Assembly: GCA_013140415.1 (NCBI GenBank)
Contig: JABFSW010000149.1
Coordinates: 1 to 6,545 of the forward strand
Direction of reading: 5' to 3'
DNA length: 6,545 nt
Source of the DNA: Nitrosarchaeum sp.
GTDB taxonomy: Archaea > Thermoproteota > Nitrososphaeria > Nitrososphaerales > Nitrosopumilaceae
Of the stretch, positions 1 through 6,489 are shown one piece after another (within the stretch, counting starts at the first letter, position 1; every line of letters starts with the position of its first letter). A program made the position numbers and the translations under genes. The notes beneath the pieces were generated by a model that saw only the letters and a program-made list of their open reading frames with translations, was not told where the DNA came from and did not search any database.

Positions 1-1772
1 ATTTCTTTGTTATTTGTTATAATATTTTCTATAACTTTTTCAAATTCTTCTTTACTAACAGTCTCAATAGCTGTATTTTTTATTGCATCTTCAATTGTTT
101 TTGATTTTCCAGACATAATATTTTCAAATATGATTTCAATTGATTCTTTAGTAATTTTTCTTTTTGTTAAAAATTCAAAAGTTTTTACAATTTCTTCATT
201 TCTTAATAATTGGGAATTCAAACCATTTCTTTCTAGATTGGTAATAGTAGAACAAAGAATTGAAGCTATGAAAGTTGGTACTATTGAAGTTTTTTCACAA
301 ATCTTTTCAAAAATTTCTAAATATGCTGAATCAAAAACTTGCTCTGTTAACTGTAAATTCAAATCATATTTTTTTTGCAGCTCATTAAGTGATTCATCCC
401 ATGATTTTGGGATGTTCTTTTTTGTATCTTCTAATTCTTTTTTTGTTATAATAATTGGAGGAATATCTGTTTCAGGATACATCCTTGATGCGCCTGGTCT
501 AGGTCTGAGAAATATTGTTTCACCAGTTTGAGTAGCTAATCTGGTTTCAGCAGGAACTCCTTTCTTTGCTTGACTTATTCTTTTAATTATAGAATCAATT
601 GCAAAATCAATTTTTACTAAAGGTGCAGCAATTATTAAAAATGCATCAGTCTCATTGACTTCTAGTGTTTTTTTCACAATAACTATGTCACTTTCTTCTA
701 TGCCATAATTTGGTAATTCATCTGAATGAAAAACTCCTCCAATACCATAGAATTTTACAATCTGACCAATTTCCTTTCCTAATCTTATTCCTTCATATGG
801 CGAATAACCAAACATACCGACAAAATTCCTGATTCGAATTGCTTTGATAATTGAGTTGTCTCTTAAAGATTTTTGAATAATTTTTGATTCACAATTCTTA
901 AAATCATTTGTTATATCAAAAACATCATTATTTTTTGAAATTTCTCCAAAATTAGAATTTTGTAATTTTTTAGCTATCTTGACAAGACCATGTTGTCTTT
1001 TAGCCTCAAATTCTACTACTTTTTCTAATTGGTCTAATTGTTGTACTCCTTTGACTTCAACTACTCCTCCACCATCCCTAACAGAGACATTAACATCTTG
1101 TCGTATTGAACCAATTCCACGAGTAACCTTTTTTGTACTTCGTAACAGTCTACCTAGAGATAATGCAATTTTTTTTATTTTTTTTGAGTCTCCCTCAACA
1201 GGTTCTAACGCAATTTCAATTAAAGGAACACCAAGACGATCCAAACTGTATTCTCTTATGTCTCCCTTATCCCCAAGCAGTTTTGCTGCATCTTCTTCTA
1301 AACAAATTGACTGAATGCCAATTTTTTCACCATCAACATCAATATGTCCTCCTTGAGAAATTAACATAGTTCTCTGAAAACCAGTAGTGTTTGAACCATC
1401 AATTACTGTCTTTCTCATTGGATAGATTTCACTAAAAATATTCGATTCAAGTGCGGATGAAATTACTAGTGCAAGATTTTTTGCATCATCATCTAAATTA
1501 TGAGGTGGCTCTTCATCCTGTTCTACCAAACAGCTACTCTCTGGATTGGCGTAATACATTATTGTTTTAGATTTTGAGCTCTCAAAAAGAGCTGCTGGAT
1601 CATATTCACCCAATTCACTTTTAACTGCTCTTAATTTTCTTTGAAATTTTGTGGTATATTCATCTGATTCAAGTGGTACACAACTACAGAATAATTTTTT
1701 GTTAGTAGATAATTGCTGATGTATCTCAAGACCAACTTTTAATCCAATATTTTCAATGAAAAATTCAGACAT
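1..1772 (-). CDS. gatE: Glu-tRNA(Gln) amidotransferase subunit E (GatE), 3' end cut by window edge
   Basis: GatE binds misacylated Glu-tRNA(Gln), phosphorylates the glutamyl group with ATP and amidates it with ammonia from GatD, giving Gln-tRNA(Gln) in the cytoplasm. I translated the whole minus frame: 590 codons, no stop or frameshift, running off at base 1. Family members are about 620 residues, so roughly 30 are missing. The GatB/GatE cradle domain starts near residue 11 (VGLEIHQQL) and includes SSCLVEQDEEPP (79-90), DGSNTTGFQRT (125-135), LDRLGVPLIEIA (177-188) and GIGSIRQDVNVSVR (219-232). An AspRS-like GAD insertion covers about 275-410 (GIGGVFHSDELPNYGI). The cradle resumes with the signature RPRPGASRMYPETDIPP (423-439), followed by the helical tail domain. 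The ATG at 1772 lies 15 bases after the gatD stop, and a GTGAT motif precedes it. The insertion and the pairing with gatD distinguish it from bacterial GatB. Its presence implies a non-discriminating GluRS and no need for GlnRS. Confidence 0.97.
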   Translation of the reverse strand, partial: MSEFFIENIGLKVGLEIHQQLSTNKKLFCSCVPLESDEYTTKFQRKLRAVKSELGEYDPAALFESSKSKTIMYYANPESSCLVEQDEEPPHNLDDDAKNLALVISSALESNIFSEIYPMRKTVIDGSNTTGFQRTMLISQGGHIDVDGEKIGIQSICLEEDAAKLLGDKGDIREYSLDRLGVPLIEIALEPVEGDSKKIKKIALSLGRLLRSTKKVTRGIGSIRQDVNVSVRDGGGVVEVKGVQQLDQLEKVVEFEAKRQHGLVKIAKKLQNSNFGEISKNNDVFDITNDFKNCESKIIQKSLRDNSIIKAIRIRNFVGMFGYSPYEGIRLGKEIGQIVKFYGIGGVFHSDELPNYGIEESDIVIVKKTLEVNETDAFLIIAAPLVKIDFAIDSIIKRISQAKKGVPAETRLATQTGETIFLRPRPGASRMYPETDIPPIIITKKELEDTKKNIPKSWDESLNELQKKYDLNLQLTEQVFDSAYLEIFEKICEKTSIVPTFIASILCSTITNLERNGLNSQLLRNEEIVKTFEFLTKRKITKESIEIIFENIMSGKSKTIEDAIKNTAIETVSKEEFEKVIENIITNNKE

Positions 1773-1776
1773 TAAT

Positions 1777-1783
1777 ATCACTC
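1777..1783 (-). promoter_or_regulatory. Shine-Dalgarno-like site of gatE
   Basis: The minus strand reads GAGTGAT, ending four bases before the gatE ATG. GTGAT matches part of the archaeal GGAGGTGAT consensus. With only 15 bases between gatD and gatE there is no room for a separate promoter, so this site probably directs internal initiation on a gatDE message. The spacing is at the short end of normal. Confidence 0.45.
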
Positions 1784-1787
1784 ATTT

Positions 1788-3077
1788 TTAATCATATATC
1801 TCAGAAGCAATATTTTGAAGCATTATCTGCTTGACATCTTCAAGGTTTTTTGAATTTCCAAGAGCCCACATAGCTTTGACTAATGCTACTTCTGGAATCA
1901 TATTCGCCAAAGAAATTATTCCCAAATTAAGTAAATCTCGGCCGCTTTCATATACTGTCATTCTTACTCTGCCATCAATACACTGTGAAGTCATGCCTAA
2001 GAAAATGCCTTTCTCGTTTGCTTTTTTTACATTATCATACATTGTTTTTCCAATGTGTCCTAAACCAGTTCCCTCAAAAATTATTCCACTATAATTCATT
2101 TCAATAATTTTCCCCAAAAGATTGGGGTCATATCCTGGATGATATTTTATTAATGCCACTTTTGTATTTAGATTAATTCTTGGCTGAAATTCTTTGACTT
2201 TGAAAAATTCACCTTTCATATTTCTCTGAATTTGATCATTTACAATAATGAATGCTGGATTACTTCCAATAGTTTGAAATGCACCTCTTTTACTGGTATG
2301 ATTTTTTCTAACTCTTGTTCCTAAATGGCATGCAATTGTTTCATCATTTTCATCTTGATGCATTACAATATACACCCCATTTGTTTTACAGCCAACAAGA
2401 AATTTTATTGCGCCTATCAAATTCAGAGCTGCATCTGATGAAGCACGATCAGAGGATCTTTGTGAACCTACAAGTGCAATTGGAATGGGAAATCCCGCAA
2501 GTGCAAATGAAAGAAATGATGATGTGTAATGCATTGTATCTGTTCCATGTGCAATAATTATGCCTGAATATTTTGAAGTTGAATACTCTTTTAATTTCTC
2601 AGCAATTTTTAACCAATGTTCTGGCATTATGTTTTCTGAATATTCTGAAAACAATACCTCAGCATCTACATTGGCAATTTTAGCAAGTTCAGGAACTGAT
2701 GAATTAAGTTCTTCAGCAGTTAAAACTGGAGTCACTGCACCTGTTCTATAATCTACTTTGCTTGCAATTGTTCCCCCTGTTGATAATAGGAGAATTTTTG
2801 GTAAAGCAGGATTTTTTTCTAAGTTTTCTTTTTTCTCAATGCTTTTTTCAGGACTGGATATTTTCTCTATTTTTTCAATCTTTCCTATTTCTAATCCAAT
2901 ATTGTATCCACTCTTTAATTTGAGCACTAGATGTTTATCGTCACTATGTTCGTATCGTGGCATAATTATTCCCAAATATGTTAAATCTGCAAGAATTTTG
3001 ACAGAATCACCTACACTAATTTTGTTAGTTTTTAAAAATTCTAATGATTTCCCAGTGTATCCTCTAAATTCAGACAT
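1788..3077 (-). CDS. gatD: Glu-tRNA(Gln) amidotransferase subunit D (GatD), asparaginase-like
   Basis: GatD hydrolyses glutamine (or asparagine) to supply ammonia to GatE; in studied archaea it is active only in the GatDE-tRNA complex. The protein has 429 residues, normal for the family. Residues 1-70 match the small beta-barrel N-terminal domain found in GatD but not in plain L-asparaginases (GDSVKI at 23-28, LKSGYNIGLEIGKIE at 54-68). A Lys/Glu-rich linker follows (about 66-92). The asparaginase domain then begins with LLSTGGTIAS (97-106), nucleophile Thr103. The second motif HGTDT (177-181) gives Thr179 and Asp180. The GTRVRKNHTS segment (253-262) carries the likely catalytic Lys258. EGTGLGHIG (335-343) belongs to the C-terminal half. 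The N-terminal domain and the adjacent gatE argue against a stand-alone asparaginase. The ATG at 3077 lies 32 bases past the cdc48 stop, has no clear ribosome-binding site and sits about 25 bases after a TATA-like box, so a leaderless message is possible. Confidence 0.97.
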   Translation of the reverse strand: MSEFRGYTGKSLEFLKTNKISVGDSVKILADLTYLGIIMPRYEHSDDKHLVLKLKSGYNIGLEIGKIEKIEKISSPEKSIEKKENLEKNPALPKILLLSTGGTIASKVDYRTGAVTPVLTAEELNSSVPELAKIANVDAEVLFSEYSENIMPEHWLKIAEKLKEYSTSKYSGIIIAHGTDTMHYTSSFLSFALAGFPIPIALVGSQRSSDRASSDAALNLIGAIKFLVGCKTNGVYIVMHQDENDETIACHLGTRVRKNHTSKRGAFQTIGSNPAFIIVNDQIQRNMKGEFFKVKEFQPRINLNTKVALIKYHPGYDPNLLGKIIEMNYSGIIFEGTGLGHIGKTMYDNVKKANEKGIFLGMTSQCIDGRVRMTVYESGRDLLNLGIISLANMIPEVALVKAMWALGNSKNLEDVKQIMLQNIASEIYD

Positions 3078-3096
3078 TTATGAGAGTTAGGTTGTC

Positions 3097-3107
3097 TATT
3101 TAATAAA
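3097..3107 (-). promoter_or_regulatory. candidate TATA box for gatDE
   Basis: The minus strand reads TTTATTAAATA inside the 32-base gap between the cdc48 stop and the gatD start. Its centre is about 25 bases before the ATG, the usual archaeal distance from TATA box to transcription start, so transcription could begin at or next to the gatD start codon. It directly follows a T5 run just after the cdc48 stop, which could also help end cdc48 transcripts. AT-rich gaps give such matches by chance, and readthrough from cdc48 remains possible. Confidence 0.4.
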
Positions 3108-3109
3108 AA

Positions 3110-5314
3110 CTACCTGTAATAGGAAGCCACAAGTTTTTCGCCTATCTTGAGGTTTTTTTGTTCTCTTACTTTCTTTACTGCTGCTTCAAAGTGTTTCATA
3201 GTTACTTTGGCATCAGCAGAACTTTTCTCAATATCTTTGACATCTGGATGTGTATCTAAAAATTCATGAATAACCAGAGATACCGCAGTATTTGCAATTG
3301 CAGCCGTATCTGCACCACTTAATCCATCTGTTAATTCTGCAATTTTATCTATATCTACACGCTGTGGACTGTTAGGATCATTAACTATTGGTATTTTTTC
3401 AGCATTAATTTTTAAAATCATTTTTCTACTTTCTTTGTCTGGTAATGGTATCTGAATAATTTTGTCAAATCTTCCTGGTCTTAATAATGCTGGATCAATC
3501 ATATCTGGTCTGTTAGTAGCTGCTAAAACAACAACACCGTGCATATTTTCCATACCATCTAATTCAGTAAGTAATTGACTGACTACTCTTTCTGTAACAG
3601 CTGTTTCTCCTCCTGCTCCCCTTATTGGTGCAATTGAATCAATTTCATCAAAGAATATTACACATGGTGAAGCTTGTCTTGCTCTTCTAAAAATCTCTCT
3701 TATTCCTCTTTCTGATTCTCCAACCCATTTTGATAGTAATTCAGGACCTCTGACAGAAACAAAATTTGCTTCGCTTTCAGTAGCAACAGCTTTTGCTAAT
3801 AGTGTTTTACCAGTTCCACTTGGACCGTGAAGTAAAATTCCTCTTGGCATTTTATGTCCTAATTTATCATATAGTCCAGGATATTTCATTGGCCATTCTA
3901 CTGCTTCTTGAAGCTCACGTTTGACCTCTTCCAAACCACCAATATCTGCCCATTTGATATCTGGATTTTCAATGAAAACTTCTCTCATTCCAGATGGAGT
4001 GACTTCAATCAGTGCCTTTTGGAAATCATCATTATTTACAATTAGTTTATCCAAAGTCTCTGGAGGAAGTTTTTCTTCTTCCATGTTAAGTTCAGGAAGT
4101 AATCTTCTCAAACATTTCATTGCAGCTTCTTTACAGAGATATTCTAAATCTGCTCCGACATACCCATGACTTACTGCAGCAATCTTTTCAATATTAACAA
4201 AATTATTGTCTGCTTCATCCGTGACTAAAGGCATGTTTCTGCTATGAATGGCAAGAATATCTTTTCTTCCCTTTTTATCTGGAACTTTAATCTCAATTTC
4301 CCTATCAAATCTACCAGGTCTTCTAAGTGCAGGATCTATTGCATTTGGTCTATTTGTAGCTGCAATGACAATAACCTTTCCTCTAGCTTCTAATCCATCC
4401 ATTAATGATAACATTTGTGATACTACTCTTCTTTCTACCTCTCCAGTTACTTCTTCTCTCTTTGGTGCAATTGAATCAATTTCATCTACAAAGATAATTG
4501 ATGGTGATTTTTCTCTAGCCTCTTTGAAAATTTCTCTTAGTCTAGCTTCGCTTTCTCCATAAAACTTACTCATAATCTCTGGACCTGAAATACTAATGAA
4601 ATGAGCTTGACTTTCATTTGCAACTGCTTTTGCTAGTAGTGTCTTTCCTGTTCCAGGTGGACCATATAACAATACACCTTTTGGAGCTTCAATTCCTAAT
4701 TTCTCAAAAATTTCTGGATGTCTTAATGGCAATTCTATCATTTCTCTTACTTTCTTTATTTCATCAGTTAAACCCCCAATGTCCTCATAAGTTACTTGAG
4801 GTACTCCTCGTAATGTTTCACCTTTTTCTGCAATATGGAAAACAGTTTTTTGAGTAACTAATACTGCATCTGCTGCTGGTGTTACTCCAATTACTTGAAA
4901 TGTTAAACGACCACCAAAGTATGGAACCATTACATTATCTCCTTTAATCAAAGGAACACTTTCTAGAGCATCTGCAAGATAACGTTCATCAATTGGAGGA
5001 ATTGCTTCAAGTGGTGCTACTACAACTTTTTCAGCTGCAACTGCTTTAATTTTTCTTACAGTAATGGTATCACCTATTGCAATACCTGAATTATTACGAC
5101 CTAATCCATCAATTCTGATTATTCCTTTTCCTTCATCTGATGGATAAAGTGGAAGACATTTTGCAACGGTTCTTCTTTTACCCTTAATCTCAATTACATC
5201 ACCAGTAGAGGCATTTAGTGTATCCATAGAATCATAATCAATTCTTGCAACTCCACGTCCCACATCTCGTGTATATGCTTCTAGAACTTTTAGAGAAAGT
5301 GCATTCTGGCTCAT
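3110..5314 (-). CDS. cdc48: Cdc48/VAT-type AAA+ ATPase (archaeal p97/VCP homologue)
   Basis: This is a hexameric, cytoplasmic, ATP-driven protein unfoldase of 734 residues, typical for archaeal Cdc48/VAT. The N domain comes first: a double-psi barrel at about 1-90 ([10 protein letters not shown] at 17-26) and a second subdomain to about 172. D1 has Walker A GPPGTGKT (218-225, Lys224), Walker B FVDE (275-278), sensor Asn321 and arginine fingers Arg332 and Arg335. D2 has Walker A GPSGTGKT (497-504, Lys503), Walker B FFDE (554-557), sensor Asn601 and arginines 612 and 615. The pore loops are KFYGESE (250-256) and KWVGESE (529-535), both with an aromatic residue. The protein ends in Tyr-Tyr-Arg, a fit to the HbYX motif that docks ATPases on the 20S proteasome. 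All catalytic residues are present, so both rings should be active. The ATG at 5314 lies about 26 bases from a good TATA box, which suggests a leaderless transcript. It diverges from the L2 gene and is followed by gatDE on the same strand. Confidence 0.98.
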   Translation of the reverse strand: MSQNALSLKVLEAYTRDVGRGVARIDYDSMDTLNASTGDVIEIKGKRRTVAKCLPLYPSDEGKGIIRIDGLGRNNSGIAIGDTITVRKIKAVAAEKVVVAPLEAIPPIDERYLADALESVPLIKGDNVMVPYFGGRLTFQVIGVTPAADAVLVTQKTVFHIAEKGETLRGVPQVTYEDIGGLTDEIKKVREMIELPLRHPEIFEKLGIEAPKGVLLYGPPGTGKTLLAKAVANESQAHFISISGPEIMSKFYGESEARLREIFKEAREKSPSIIFVDEIDSIAPKREEVTGEVERRVVSQMLSLMDGLEARGKVIVIAATNRPNAIDPALRRPGRFDREIEIKVPDKKGRKDILAIHSRNMPLVTDEADNNFVNIEKIAAVSHGYVGADLEYLCKEAAMKCLRRLLPELNMEEEKLPPETLDKLIVNNDDFQKALIEVTPSGMREVFIENPDIKWADIGGLEEVKRELQEAVEWPMKYPGLYDKLGHKMPRGILLHGPSGTGKTLLAKAVATESEANFVSVRGPELLSKWVGESERGIREIFRRARQASPCVIFFDEIDSIAPIRGAGGETAVTERVVSQLLTELDGMENMHGVVVLAATNRPDMIDPALLRPGRFDKIIQIPLPDKESRKMILKINAEKIPIVNDPNSPQRVDIDKIAELTDGLSGADTAAIANTAVSLVIHEFLDTHPDVKDIEKSSADAKVTMKHFEAAVKKVREQKNLKIGEKLVASYYR

Positions 5315-5335
5315 ATAGCAAACTCTTCTGTCTAA

Positions 5336-5344
5336 TTTTTATAT
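5336..5344 (-). promoter_or_regulatory. TATA box of cdc48
   Basis: The minus strand reads ATATAAAAA, preceded by the purine-rich ACAAAG that resembles a TFB-recognition element. The box centre is about 26 bases before the cdc48 ATG. That places the transcription start at the start codon, and no Shine-Dalgarno motif lies in between. It is the strongest promoter match in the window. Confidence 0.65.
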
Positions 5345-5351
5345 CTTTGTG

Positions 5352-5369
5352 GTAATTTTATCGAATTAC
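5352..5369. repeat. palindrome between the divergent cdc48 and L2 promoters
   Basis: A perfect inverted repeat, GTAATT, six-base spacer, AATTAC, lies midway between the two TATA boxes. If one G is bulged out, the arms extend outward to TGTG(G)TAATT and AATTACACA (5348-5372). The position suits an operator that acts on both genes, but six-base AT-rich arms can arise by chance. No regulator is encoded in the window. Confidence 0.35.
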
Positions 5370-5380
5370 ACAGATAAAAT

Positions 5381-5394
5381 CACAAGCTTAAAAT
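5381..5394 (+). promoter_or_regulatory. candidate BRE and TATA box of the L2 gene
   Basis: CACAAG followed by CTTAAAAT resembles an archaeal BRE plus TATA box. The box centre is about 29 bases before the TTG start of L2, so the predicted transcription start is within a few bases of the start codon. A second possible box, GATAAAAT at 5373-5380, would give a leader of roughly 18 bases. Neither option leaves a recognisable Shine-Dalgarno site. Confidence 0.45.
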
Positions 5395-5419
5395 CCTTAA
5401 TGAACAGGACACGATCTAC

Positions 5420-6154
5420 TTGGGTAAGAGACCATTAGTAAGAAGACGTGGCCGTGGAGGATTTCAATTTAGATCTACTTCTACTGGTAAAGTAGGTAGT
5501 AAAGCAAAATATCCGCGTTTTTCATTATCTGAGCAACATGAAGGTCTAGTAATAGATCTAGTTCACGAGCGCGGTAGAGAAGCTCCTCTTGCTAAAGTAC
5601 GATTTGAAGATGGTTCAGTCTCTTTTATGCCAGCAGTTCTTGGTACTAAAGTAGGTGAAACCTTCCAATTTGGATTAAAATCAAAAATTGAAAAAGGTAA
5701 TGTAATTAGCGTTCAAAATATTCCCGATGGAACTATAGTGTGTAACGTTGAAAAACACTTTGGTGATGGTGGTGCTATAGTAAAATCAGCAGGCACCAAT
5801 GCAACGGTTTTCTCTCACGGTGAAGAAGGTGTCACATTAAAACTTCCTTCTGGAAAATTCACTACACTTAATCCAAAAAATAGAGCAATGATTGGAACTC
5901 TTGCCGGTGGTGGAGCTAGTGAACGATTCTTTATGAGTGCAGGTAACAAATGGCGTAGTTTTAGAGCTAAAGGAAAGAAATTTCCTATTGTTAGAGGTGT
6001 GGCACAAGCCGCTTATGTTCACCCACACGGCGGTGGAAGACATCAACACGTTGGACAAAGTTCTACTGTTTCCCGTAACGCCCCACCTGGAGCTAAAGTA
6101 GGTAGCATTGCTGCTCGAAAAACTGGTAGAGCTAGAATTAAAGAGAGAACGTAA
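5420..6154 (+). CDS. rpl2: 50S ribosomal protein L2 (uL2), TTG start
   Basis: L2 is a primary 23S rRNA-binding protein of the large subunit, needed for subunit association and the peptidyl-transferase centre. The 244-residue protein has the usual archaeal length. It begins MGKRPLVRRRGRGG, the basic archaeal L2 N-terminus. An OB-fold/SH3-like core follows (VIDLVHERGREAPLAKVRFEDG, about 44-65, then NPKNRAMIG at 151-159). The C-terminal rRNA-binding region has VRGVA (191-195), the HPHGGGRHQH loop (201-210) with the conserved His201 and His203, and the end SIAARKTGRARIKERT. The start is TTG: codons upstream in frame back to the stop at 5375 include no ATG, GTG or TTG, and starting later would remove conserved residues. 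The stretch before the HPHGGG loop is QAAYV, not the usual MNxVD. The gene stands beside cdc48 and acylphosphatase, without the S10-cluster neighbours L3, L4, L23 and S19. Identity is certain; the TTG start is very likely. Confidence 0.97.
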   Translation: MGKRPLVRRRGRGGFQFRSTSTGKVGSKAKYPRFSLSEQHEGLVIDLVHERGREAPLAKVRFEDGSVSFMPAVLGTKVGETFQFGLKSKIEKGNVISVQNIPDGTIVCNVEKHFGDGGAIVKSAGTNATVFSHGEEGVTLKLPSGKFTTLNPKNRAMIGTLAGGGASERFFMSAGNKWRSFRAKGKKFPIVRGVAQAAYVHPHGGGRHQHVGQSSTVSRNAPPGAKVGSIAARKTGRARIKERT

Positions 6155-6170
6155 TAATCTAATTTTTCTT
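6155..6170 (+). terminator. candidate T-rich terminator after the L2 gene
   Basis: The TAA stop is followed at once by in-frame TAA and a TCTAATTTTTCTT stretch. Archaeal transcription often ends in short T runs without a hairpin. A separate TATA-like box for the next gene follows, consistent with L2 being a single-gene transcript. The T run is only five long, so the call is weak. Confidence 0.35.
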
Positions 6171-6181
6171 ACCTAAAATTG

Positions 6182-6189
6182 ATTAATAC
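6182..6189 (+). promoter_or_regulatory. candidate TATA box of the acylphosphatase gene
   Basis: ATTAATAC is centred about 25 bases before the ATG at 6211, the spacing expected for leaderless transcription. No Shine-Dalgarno motif is visible in the AT-rich bases between. The 56-base gap after L2 leaves room for an independent promoter, though readthrough from L2 is equally possible. Confidence 0.4.
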
Positions 6190-6210
6190 CTTATTGAAAC
6201 AATTTTTTAC

Positions 6211-6489
6211 ATGTCAAAGCAGAGGATCAGAATTTTTGTAACAGGAAAAGTACAAGGTGTATTTTTTCGTCAAGCTCTAAAAGTAATGGCTAAAAAAAAT
6301 GATGTTTCTGGTTGGGTTAAAAATCTTAAAGATGGTAGAGTCGAAGCCGTACTTGAAGGTAATGAAGAAAAAGTAAGTAGACTAGTTGAATGGTCTCACA
6401 GAGGACCGGCCAATGCACGAGTTGAAGATGTAGAAATTCGAAATGAGAAATTTATTGGTGAGTTTTCCAAATTTGATGTTTTGTATTAA
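6211..6489 (+). CDS. acyP: acylphosphatase
   Basis: This is a small cytoplasmic enzyme that hydrolyses the carboxyl-phosphate bond of acyl phosphates such as acetyl phosphate, carbamoyl phosphate and 1,3-bisphosphoglycerate. The 92-residue length is exactly typical. Motif 1, GKVQGVFFR (12-20), forms the phosphate cradle with catalytic Arg20. Motif 2, GWVKNLKDGRVEAV (34-47), carries catalytic Asn38, which positions the attacking water. The rest fits the family's single alpha/beta fold with nothing missing. HypF and related fusions also carry this domain, but here it stands alone. The physiological substrate cannot be told from the sequence. The gene follows L2 by 56 bases and converges on a partial minus-strand gene whose stop overlaps its own. 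Confidence 0.96.
   Translation: MSKQRIRIFVTGKVQGVFFRQALKVMAKKNDVSGWVKNLKDGRVEAVLEGNEEKVSRLVEWSHRGPANARVEDVEIRNEKFIGEFSKFDVLY

Noticed and set aside
7..531. Plus-strand 174-residue open frame, rich in Phe, Ser and Ile
   Set aside because: It lies antisense to gatE, whose minus frame is continuous and carries conserved family motifs; the Phe/Ser-rich composition is what an AT-rich Lys/Glu gene gives on its opposite strand.
979..1369. Two overlapping plus-strand open frames
   Set aside because: Both are antisense to the conserved gatE core (residues about 135-265) and show no recognisable motif, promoter or ribosome-binding site.
1..1772. Possible frameshift or pseudogene in gatE
   Set aside because: I translated the minus frame line by line from 1772 to base 3 and found 590 sense codons with all expected motifs; it simply runs off the window edge.
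3921..4857. Several plus-strand open frames of 79-104 residues
   Set aside because: All are antisense shadows of the Cdc48 AAA domains, low in complexity and without family features.
5400..5438. 12-codon frame starting at an ATG upstream of and overlapping the L2 start
   Set aside because: The likely transcription start falls downstream of this ATG and there is no ribosome-binding site; kept only as a note in the TTG-start finding.
5837..6058. Minus-strand open frame of 73 residues
   Set aside because: It is antisense to the highly conserved C-terminal half of L2 and has no features of its own.
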